The notes below the pieces were generated by a model. It made no database searches and was not told the origin of the DNA. It saw only the letters and a program-made list of their open reading frames with translations. A stretch of DNA of 5,056 bases from Bryobacterales bacterium (lineage in GTDB: Bacteria; Acidobacteriota; Terriglobia; Bryobacterales; Bryobacteraceae): contig JAEUQE010000384.1 in NCBI GenBank assembly GCA_016789785.1, forward strand, positions 1 to 5,056, written 5' to 3'. The stretch's first letter is position 1. The number at the start of each line of letters is the position of its first letter. Made by a program: the position numbers and the translations under genes. Shown here in pieces: positions 1 through 4,866 of this stretch.

Positions 1-207
1 CAAGTTTTCTGGTCGAGCTCGGAAATCGTACGACGGCCTCTTCAGGCACCGTTCAGGACCATCGGTGACGAGGTCGAGGAGTTCGGGTGGAGGATTGTTG
101 AGTTTTTCAAGTTCCTTGGTTGCCCATTCGACAACTTGGGCCGAGGAAAGGTAACCGGATACCCAAAGCCCAAGCGTATTTTCAATGGAGCGCATCGCAG
201 AATCCAT
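1..207 (-). CDS. Hypothetical protein, N-terminal part (runs off the left edge)
   Basis: A minus-strand reading frame starts at an ATG (complement of 205-207) and stays open for 69 codons to the window edge, so the C-terminus is missing. The visible part begins MDSAMRSIENTLGLWVSGYL, followed by a helical-looking stretch (SSAQVVEWATKELEKL), a proline-rich turn (NNPPPELLDL) and then a more basic segment. This is the composition of a small soluble protein, with no signal peptide or membrane segment. I do not recognise the family. The shape loosely recalls small immunity or SMI1-type proteins, but no diagnostic motif is visible. The ATG is the first in frame after an upstream in-frame TGA near 256. 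No clear Shine-Dalgarno sequence precedes it, and a second in-frame ATG (complement of 193-195) is possible. The stretch is visibly less GC-rich than the downstream operon. It is divergent from the operon starting at 462. Confidence 0.6.
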   Translation of the reverse strand, partial: MDSAMRSIENTLGLWVSGYLSSAQVVEWATKELEKLNNPPPELLDLVTDGPERCLKRPSYDFRARPENL

Positions 208-280
208 TTCAATTCTAAAGCTTACTGGTAGTTTCCAACCACAAGCACCCGGTCAGTCGTAGTGTAGAGCGTGTTCCGGA

Positions 281-310
281 AGTGGGAGAAAGGGAACCCT
301 TTTGCCCACT
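281..310. promoter_or_regulatory. Near-perfect 30-nt inverted repeat in the divergent intergenic region
   Basis: The outer arms are AGTGGG (281-286) and CCCACT (305-310), a perfect 6-bp match. After one A/G mismatch (287/304), the inner arms GAAAGGG (288-294) and CCCTTTT (297-303) pair with one G-T and two central bases (AA). As DNA this is a symmetric operator-like site for a dimeric regulator. As RNA it folds into a compact hairpin with a four-base GAAC loop. It lies between two divergent genes, 74 bp from the minus-strand start and about 150 bp from the plus-strand start. No run of T follows it on either strand, so it is not an intrinsic terminator. Its right arm is shared with the next inverted repeat (304-344). 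I see no convincing -35/-10 pair near it. Confidence 0.5.
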
Positions 311-344
311 GACGAAAGCGCATGAAAATGCTTCGTCACTGGGC
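304..344. promoter_or_regulatory. Second long stem-loop with GAAA loop, overlapping the first
   Basis: Bases 304-316 (GCCCACTGACGAA) pair with 332-344 (TTCGTCACTGGGC) over 13 positions with a single C/C mismatch. After a three-base left-side bulge (317-319) the stem continues as GCAT (320-323) with ATGC (328-331), closing a GAAA tetraloop (324-327), a stable GNRA type if transcribed rightwards. The left arm contains CCCACT (305-310), which is also the right arm of the 281-310 hairpin, so one RNA cannot form both. The following bases (TTCTTCC) are not a terminator U-tract. On the plus strand it would lie in the 5' leader of the protease operon, if the promoter is upstream of about 280. A regulatory leader, a small RNA or a protein-binding site are all possible. 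Confidence 0.5.
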
Positions 345-461
345 TTCTTCCAGCCGTTCGCGGGGATAGATCCACCCTGACGGCGCAGTGGCGCTCTTCT
401 TGGTACCAGGCGGTTTCGGGCCTCAAACGTCCAAACTCCAGGCAGAGTGTAAGAGTGAAAA

Positions 462-1433
462 ATGGTGCACCTAGCCAATCGGGCGATGCGGACAGCACAG
501 GTTCAGGCGCATGCTCGAAGTATGGAGATGGATCTTGTCACTGTTTCAGAGAATCTGGCGAAGGTTGTGGAGTCGGCGGGCCGCTATGTCGTGTCGGTGC
601 AGACGCACCCGCGCGTGCCGGCCAGCGGCGTCTACTGGCAAAACGGCGTGGTTGTGACCGCGGAGCATGTGCTGAAGGGCTTCACTGAAGCTGAGATCAC
701 AGCACCCGATGGATCGAAGCACAAAGGCACACTCGCGGGCAAAGATGAATCGACGGGGCTGGCCGCGTTTCGCTTCGATGGGATTGAACTGCCTGTTCCC
801 ACGTTGTCAAACGCAGAGGCGTGGAAGCCGGGCAATCTCACACTCACCGTGGGGCGCTCGAAACGTGGCGCGACCGCGTCGATGGGCGTGATCAGTTCCA
901 TCGGCGGGCCATGGCGAACCTGGCGTGGCGGCGATGTCGATCGCTTCGTGCAACTCGACTACTCGCTGTATCCGAGTTCGAGTGGAGGCGCGGTGGTGGA
1001 TGCGAAGGGCGACCTGATCGGCATCGCGACGCAGGCGTTCTCACGCTTCGGCGCGGTGGCGATTCCCGCGAGCACGGTGAATCGAGTACTGCCGTCGCTG
1101 CTGGCCGCGGGGTATGTTGCGCGCGGATACCTGGGTGTCGGATTGCGAGCCGTACCGCTTCCAGAGTCGATGCATGCATTGATGATCGAGCCCGGCCCAA
1201 CCGGTGTGATCGTGCTTTCGGTGGAAGACGGCACTCCCGCGCATCAGGCAGGCATCTGCATCGGCGATATCTTCGTGGGCTTCGACAATCAGCCGGTCCG
1301 CGATAGCGACGACGTGCAAGGGATGCTCGGTCCGGGCTCGGTGGGTCGCGCCATTCATGTATCGTTGATTCGCGGCGGGAAGCGCGTGGAGTTGGAAGTG
1401 CAGATTGGTGAACGCAAGCGGGAGGCGGAATGA
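462..1433 (+). CDS. HtrA-like trypsin-fold protein with PDZ domain and degenerate catalytic triad
   Basis: Up to 323 residues of S1C (HtrA/Deg) architecture: a trypsin-like domain (about 30-215) followed by one PDZ domain (about 222-318, opening GYLGVG). The catalytic His is present (H69, in VVVTAEHVL) and so is the nucleophile (S174, in SSSGGAVVDAKG). The Asp expected in the family motif xDLAxLxx is Gly: the segment reads DESTGLAAFRF, with G99 at that position. D95 lies four residues earlier. The usual GNSGG is SSSGG, so the oxyanion-loop Gly is also changed. Proteolysis may therefore be weak or absent, leaving a PDZ/trypsin-fold scaffold. No signal peptide or membrane segment is visible, unlike periplasmic DegP. 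The start is uncertain: 462 is the longest option, with only a weak AG-rich site before it. Conserved-looking sequence begins near DLVTVSENL, so ATG at 522 or 528 is plausible. It is the first of three genes overlapped by ATGA junctions. Confidence 0.88.
   Translation: MVHLANRAMRTAQVQAHARSMEMDLVTVSENLAKVVESAGRYVVSVQTHPRVPASGVYWQNGVVVTAEHVLKGFTEAEITAPDGSKHKGTLAGKDESTGLAAFRFDGIELPVPTLSNAEAWKPGNLTLTVGRSKRGATASMGVISSIGGPWRTWRGGDVDRFVQLDYSLYPSSSGGAVVDAKGDLIGIATQAFSRFGAVAIPASTVNRVLPSLLAAGYVARGYLGVGLRAVPLPESMHALMIEPGPTGVIVLSVEDGTPAHQAGICIGDIFVGFDNQPVRDSDDVQGMLGPGSVGRAIHVSLIRGGKRVELEVQIGERKREAE
1420..1425 (+). promoter_or_regulatory. Shine-Dalgarno site for the second protease gene
   Basis: GGGAGG lies inside the last codons of the upstream gene, four bases before the ATG at 1430. 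It supports that start and independent or coupled re-initiation at the ATGA overlap. Confidence 0.7.
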
Positions 1434-2002
1434 ACCCTGGGCAGATCTCGGAGAAACTGCGGCGCTCCACGGTTCAAGTGGCGAGCGGGCGAAGCGGCAG
1501 TGGTTCCGGTGTGATCGTTTCAAGCACCGGCTACATTCTCACCAACGCCCACGTCATCCGGGGCCGCAACGTCAGCATCGAGCTTTGGGACGGACGTCGC
1601 TTTCCAGTGCGCATTCTCGCGTTCGCACGACGTCACGATCTGGCGCTGCTGAAGGCGGAGACCATCGGATTGCCAGCGGCTTCCTTCGGCGATTCGAGTA
1701 TCCTGCGCGCGGGTGAGATCGTGATGGCCGTGGGCAATCCGCTCGGCTTCGTGGGCGCAGTGAGCACAGGCGCGGTGTATCAGGTGGGTCCCCTGCAGGG
1801 GCTGGGTCCGAACAATTGGGTGCAGGCGGCTGTGCGTCTCGCACCGGGCAACTCGGGCGGGCCTCTGGTCAACGCAGCCGGCGAGATCATCGGCATCAAC
1901 ACGATGATCGCGGGCGGGCTCGCACTGGCGATTCCCGGCAATGTGGCAAACGACTTCTACCGCATCGCCACGACACCGAAGGAGGGACGCTCCGCCGCAT
2001 GA
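1430..2002 (+). CDS. Compact HtrA-like (S1C) serine protease without PDZ domain
   Basis: A 190-residue protein consisting almost entirely of a trypsin-like S1C domain. The full triad is visible: H41 in ILTNAHVI, D70 in RRHDLALLK and S142 in APGNSGGPLV. Other family hallmarks are present: GSGSGVIV before the His strand, VMAVGNPLG (98-106) and IIGINTMI after the Ser. It should be a competent serine endopeptidase. HtrA proteins usually carry one or two C-terminal PDZ domains for substrate binding and oligomer control; here the protein ends about 20 residues after the protease core (AIPGNVANDFYRI, then a short basic tail). There is no signal peptide or transmembrane segment, so a cytoplasmic location is likely. 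The start overlaps the preceding stop as ATGA and has a good ribosome site at 1420-1425. The end overlaps the next gene in the same way. Partnership with the PDZ-bearing, Asp-less neighbour is inferred. Confidence 0.92.
   Translation: MNPGQISEKLRRSTVQVASGRSGSGSGVIVSSTGYILTNAHVIRGRNVSIELWDGRRFPVRILAFARRHDLALLKAETIGLPAASFGDSSILRAGEIVMAVGNPLGFVGAVSTGAVYQVGPLQGLGPNNWVQAAVRLAPGNSGGPLVNAAGEIIGINTMIAGGLALAIPGNVANDFYRIATTPKEGRSAA
1979..1985 (+). promoter_or_regulatory. Shine-Dalgarno site for the NarL-type regulator gene
   Basis: AAGGAGG is a full-strength Shine-Dalgarno core located inside the end of the second protease gene. The spacing to the ATG at 1999 is 13 bases, longer than usual, but no other in-frame start lies between. 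The downstream protein begins like a normal receiver domain at this ATG. Confidence 0.55.
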
Positions 2003-2631
2003 TCCGGCTTGCGTTGATGGCAGCGAACGGGCTGGCGCGGTCCGGTCTGCAGGCGATGCTTGGCGGGAACGACCGGTTCCACATCACGGGCCTTGCTTCG
2101 GATCTCGAATCGTTCGCCACCTTGCTGGATGAAGTGCAGCCGGACGTCGCGGTGATCTCGGCGGACCGTCAGGAGAACGAGCCGCCACGTGAGCTTTTGG
2201 CGCTGGCAGCGCTGCCGGTAGTGGTGTTGCTTGACGATCCGCAGCCGCTGTGGATCGTGGAGGCGTTGCGTTCCGGCATTCGCGCAGTGCTGCCATCGGA
2301 TGTGCGTGCGGAGGAGTTGCATGCCGCGATCTACGCGGCCGCTGCGGGGCTGATGGTGCTTCACCCGCAAGAGGCACAGCCGCTGCTCACCATGGCGACG
2401 ATTCCCGAACCGCGTCCCGTAGAACCGCAAGGAGAGTCCCTCACTCCGCGCGAAACGGAAGTGTTGCGGCTGGTGGCCGCGGGCTTGAGCAACAAACAGA
2501 TCGCCGGGCGCCTGGACATCTCCGACCACACCGTGAAGTTCCACATCGCGTCGGTGATGGGCAAGCTGGGCGCGGGAAGCCGCACGGAAGCGGTGACCAT
2601 TGGTGTCCGGCAAGGGATTCTGCTGCTCTGA
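1999..2631 (+). CDS. NarL/LuxR-family DNA-binding protein with pseudo-receiver domain
   Basis: A 210-residue protein with the layout of NarL/FixJ response regulators: a receiver-like domain (about 1-122), a proline-rich linker (about 135-146) and a LuxR/GerE helix-turn-helix (147-210). The DNA-binding part is canonical: SLTPRETEVLRLVAAGLSNK, then IAGRLDISDHTVKFHI, then MGKLGAGSRTEAV. The receiver keeps the fold pattern (IRLALM, PDVAVIS, PVVVLL, SGIRAVL) but has lost the active site. The acidic pair is A8-A9, the phospho-acceptor Asp is S54, the switch Thr is L78 and the conserved Lys is S100. It therefore cannot work by standard aspartyl phosphorylation and is an atypical or orphan regulator. 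No histidine kinase is encoded in the window. Its ATG overlaps the protease stop (ATGA), so its output is tied to the protease pair. It may regulate this operon, be cleaved or held by the proteases, or bind an unknown ligand; these are inferences. Confidence 0.93.
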   Translation: MIRLALMAANGLARSGLQAMLGGNDRFHITGLASDLESFATLLDEVQPDVAVISADRQENEPPRELLALAALPVVVLLDDPQPLWIVEALRSGIRAVLPSDVRAEELHAAIYAAAAGLMVLHPQEAQPLLTMATIPEPRPVEPQGESLTPRETEVLRLVAAGLSNKQIAGRLDISDHTVKFHIASVMGKLGAGSRTEAVTIGVRQGILLL

Positions 2632-2648
2632 TCAGTGGACCTCTGCGG

Positions 2649-2654
2649 TATCAT
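2649..2654 (+). promoter_or_regulatory. Possible -10 element giving a near-leaderless transcript
   Basis: TATCAT fits the TAnnnT pattern of a -10 box and sits nine bases before the ATG at 2664. A transcript starting about seven bases downstream would begin almost at the start codon. That would agree with the lack of any Shine-Dalgarno sequence there. No good -35 hexamer is visible at the right distance, so this is weak. Confidence 0.2.
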
Positions 2655-2663
2655 ATTTCGCGA

Positions 2664-4367
2664 ATGAAACCGCTCCTGTGGATCGCATTCTCAAGCCTTG
2701 CCATCGCCGCGCCGAAGCCTGATTTCACGGGCGAATGGCGCCTTTCCGTCGCGAAGAGCCAGTTTGCCCGCCAACAGCCGCCACAATCGAAAGTGGTGCA
2801 GATCGACCATCGCGACCCGGTCCTGATCATGAAGATCCTGGAAGTCGCGAACGGCAGTCCGGCCGAGGGCACGATGTTCTATTCCACCGATGCAGTGGAG
2901 CGCACCAACGACGTGCTTGGCAATGCGATGAAAGCCGTCACCAAGTGGGATGGTGCGGTGCTTGAGATGCGAACGTCGGGCAAGTTCGGACCGAACGACA
3001 TCCTATTGCTCGACCGTTATGAACTCTCGGCCGACGGACGCACACTGATCGTGAAGCGGCATTTCGAAGGACGCAGTCCGCAAGGCGTGATGACGCCACA
3101 GGATCAGGTGCTGGTGCATGAGCTTGTTCCGTTGCGTGCGGGAGTGGCGAAGGCCGAAATCACGCCGTCGGAATCAATGCCCATGTACGGCTACTCGAAT
3201 CGCGCCTGTGGCCCGTCGAACGGTGTTCACGATCCACTGATGGCGAAGGTGCTCATCCTGGAAAGCGCACTCACACGCATGGCGATTGTGACGCTGGATC
3301 TCGGCAGCATTGTTTCGGCGAAGCTTCATCAGCGCGTGGCGGAGGAACTCAAGATTCCGGTGCTATTGCTGGCTGCGTCGCACACGCATTCGGGGCCAAT
3401 GTTTCTGCCGTCGGCGCAGACGCCCACGTCGCCGCTCGGCCAGACTCCGGGCGCGCCGGCGTATCGCGAGCAACTGGAGAACAAGGTGTTCGACGCGATC
3501 GCGAAAGCTTCGCAATCGATGTTTGAAGCACGTCTGCGTACGGGACGCGGTGAAGCGCGGCTCGGATACAACCGTCTGGTGAAGCGTGGCCATGGCCGCG
3601 CCCGAGCGGCATTCGACAATCCGGATCGGGTACCGTACGGTCCGCTCGATCCCGAGTTTCAACTTCTCGAAGTGCACGATCCCTCCGGAGATGCGCGCGC
3701 ACTCCTGGTCCACTACGCGGTGCATTCCGTGGTGCTCGGCCCGTCCAACTGCAAGTACTCCGCTGACTTCCCGGGTGCGATGCAGGCTGCTTTGGAAGCG
3801 GCAATTCCAGGTGTGCAGGCAATGTTCGTGCAGGGCGGCGCGGGCGATATCAATCCGCTGTTTCTCGGCCGCGCAAAGGATGAAGAGAAAGACTTCGCGC
3901 AGGTGGACCGTATGGGGAAACTGCTCGCGGCGGAAGTGCTGAAGTCACGAAGCGGAATGCGGTCCGTCACACAGACCAGTTTGCCGGTCTCCGCGAAGTC
4001 GGCATCCCTGCGATTTGCGGACCGTTGGGAAAAGGATCGCACGCATGAGATCGGAATCAGCACCGTGCTCATCGGCCGCGAGATCGCGATTGCCACTCTG
4101 CCGGGTGAGGCGATGCACAAGCTGCAGACCACATGGAAAGAGCAGGCCGACGTGCCGTTTGCATTGTTCTACGGATACACGTACGCGAATGGTGGAGTGT
4201 GGGCAGGCTATGTGCCGGACCTGCGTACGGCTGCGTATGGCGGCTACGGTGGCGATTCGACAGTGACTCGCGTGGAACCGGGCGCGGGGGAACGGATCAT
4301 GCAGCAGCATCTGATCCACTTGTTTGGACTTCGTGGAATGTGGCTCAGTCAGCCGGGTGCGCCGTAG
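2664..4367 (+). CDS. Secreted lipocalin-like / neutral-alkaline ceramidase-like fusion protein
   Basis: A 567-residue protein. Residues 1-15 form a signal peptide with likely cleavage after AIA (13-15). Residues 20-155 form a beta-rich domain with the motif FTGEWRLSVAKSQF, typical of small secreted proteins in Acidobacteriota. From A159 (AGVAKAEITP) to about 560 it matches the N-terminal domain family of neutral/alkaline non-lysosomal ceramidases, enzymes that split ceramide into sphingosine and a fatty acid. Candidate Zn ligands are retained: H240/H242 in SHTHSGP, H354 in AVHSVVLGP, E482 in LPGE, and Tyr at 516, 525 or 528 in a GYVPD...YGGYGG segment. The stretch aligning with the characterised nucleophile motif (GDVSPN or GNLSPN) reads GDINP, with N397 where Ser is expected, and the separate C-terminal domain of full-length ceramidases is absent. 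The true substrate is therefore uncertain. The start is fixed by the signal peptide; no ribosome site is seen. It lies 32 bases after the regulator, and co-transcription is possible. Confidence 0.85.
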   Translation: MKPLLWIAFSSLAIAAPKPDFTGEWRLSVAKSQFARQQPPQSKVVQIDHRDPVLIMKILEVANGSPAEGTMFYSTDAVERTNDVLGNAMKAVTKWDGAVLEMRTSGKFGPNDILLLDRYELSADGRTLIVKRHFEGRSPQGVMTPQDQVLVHELVPLRAGVAKAEITPSESMPMYGYSNRACGPSNGVHDPLMAKVLILESALTRMAIVTLDLGSIVSAKLHQRVAEELKIPVLLLAASHTHSGPMFLPSAQTPTSPLGQTPGAPAYREQLENKVFDAIAKASQSMFEARLRTGRGEARLGYNRLVKRGHGRARAAFDNPDRVPYGPLDPEFQLLEVHDPSGDARALLVHYAVHSVVLGPSNCKYSADFPGAMQAALEAAIPGVQAMFVQGGAGDINPLFLGRAKDEEKDFAQVDRMGKLLAAEVLKSRSGMRSVTQTSLPVSAKSASLRFADRWEKDRTHEIGISTVLIGREIAIATLPGEAMHKLQTTWKEQADVPFALFYGYTYANGGVWAGYVPDLRTAAYGGYGGDSTVTRVEPGAGERIMQQHLIHLFGLRGMWLSQPGAP

Positions 4368-4443
4368 CCGGTAACGCAGACTTCATTTTGCCGGCTCAAC
4401 ACTCATGTCGAGGCCCGTGGTCGGGACCGGAGAGTCGCCCCTC

Positions 4444-4543
4444 GGATCATGGGCGGTCGACCACCAGTACTCTCCCGCACGATCTCGCCGACTCCGCCTT
4501 CACTGCGCATTCTCGTTCACCTCGCCTTGCAACAAGACGAGTC
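4444..4543 (+). repeat. Dispersed repeat, copy A (about 100 bp)
   Basis: This copy aligns with 4620-4717 at an offset of 176 bp. It opens with GGATC and has a 22-base block identical in both copies (4452-4473). That block holds the 8-bp palindrome GGTCGACC and, three bases on, the palindrome AGTACT. A diverged middle follows, then the shared block TCGTTCACCTCGCC (4513-4526) and the end AGACGAGTC (4535-4543). Single-base indels break any common reading frame, so this is a non-coding repeat. It could belong to a genome-wide intergenic repeat family; one window cannot show that. Confidence 0.7.
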
Positions 4544-4619
4544 AGTGTCGGTACGGCAAGCGTGCAGTAACTCCGCAGAGCAGAAGGAGCTGGATCGGGG
4601 CCAGCGAAGCGTCTCTGGT

Positions 4620-4717
4620 GGATCTTCGGCGGTCGACCACCAGTACTCTTCCGCGCGGCTCGCCAAGCCCGTCCTCACCAGGCATTTCGTTCACCTCGCC
4701 CTGCACCGAGACGAGTC
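4620..4717 (+). repeat. Dispersed repeat, copy B (about 100 bp)
   Basis: This is the second copy of the element at 4444-4543, in the same orientation. It is identical through 4628-4649, includes the GGTCGACC and AGTACT palindromes, and shares TCGTTCACCTCGCC (4687-4700) and AGACGAGTC (4709-4717). The sequence between the two copies (4544-4619) is not obviously repeated. Confidence 0.7.
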
Positions 4718-4758
4718 GTCTCGGCGCGGCAGACACGAGTGCCTGTGCCACGGTGAGG

Positions 4759-4863
4759 CGCTCGGCTTTGAAGTGCAGAAGTGAACAGCCGGACGCTCGG
4801 CTCTGAAGTGCAGAGGTGAAGAGTCGGGCGCTCAGTTGTGAAGTGCAGAAGTCAAAAGCACGG
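4759..4863 (+). repeat. Tandem array of three 35-bp units
   Basis: Three consecutive units of exactly 35 bp start at 4759, 4794 and 4829. Each begins CGCTC and carries the core TGAAGTGCAG at the same offset, followed by ARGTSAA-like sequence and a GC-rich end. The core contains an imperfect 8-bp doublet (GAAGTGCA/GAAGTGAA). Across the first junction, AGCCG and CGGCT can pair as a short hairpin. There are no unique spacers between units, so this is a minisatellite-type array and not a CRISPR. The period is not a multiple of three, so it is not a protein repeat. It stops three bases before the stop codon of the minus-strand gene at 4867. Confidence 0.85.
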
Positions 4864-4866
4864 CTA

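Larger units (their letters stand above)
4368..4866. other. Repeat-rich non-coding region between convergent genes
   Basis: About 500 bases separate the ceramidase-like gene and the convergent pentapeptide-repeat gene. I see no convincing gene here. Open frames exist on both strands, but they change register between repeat copies and resemble no family I know. The contents are two copies of a roughly 100-bp element (4444-4543 and 4620-4717) and a 35-bp tandem array (4759-4863). No strong intrinsic terminator is visible for either flanking gene. Confidence 0.6.

Noticed and set aside
304..344. Intrinsic terminator
   Set aside because: The stem is strong, but no T-tract follows it on either strand, and it lies between divergent gene starts where no terminator is expected.
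215..498. Two overlapping minus-strand open frames of about 80-87 codons across the intergenic region
   Set aside because: They overlap each other in different frames, run through the stem-loops and into the start of the plus-strand gene, have no ribosome site and show no recognisable motif. They look like chance open frames in GC-rich DNA.
1816..1998. N-terminal extension of the NarL-type protein
   Set aside because: It overlaps the second protease gene in another frame. The receiver-like fold begins at the ATG at 1999, which forms an ATGA overlap with the preceding stop.
2250..2663. Long N-terminal extension of the ceramidase-like protein inside the regulator gene
   Set aside because: This is an out-of-frame shadow of the regulator. 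A clear signal peptide begins at the ATG at 2664.
4366..4396. Intrinsic terminator for the ceramidase-like gene (AGCCGG at 4366-4371 with CCGGCT at 4391-4396)
   Set aside because: The stem is only six base pairs, the loop is 19 bases and no T-run follows.
4405..4806. Plus-strand open frames of 111-133 codons through the 3' intergenic region
   Set aside because: The two repeat copies are separated by indels and are not preserved at the protein level; there is no start signal and no motif. Non-coding repeat DNA explains them.
4759..4863. CRISPR array
   Set aside because: Units are contiguous with no unique spacers, the copies are imperfect along their whole length, and no cas gene is present.
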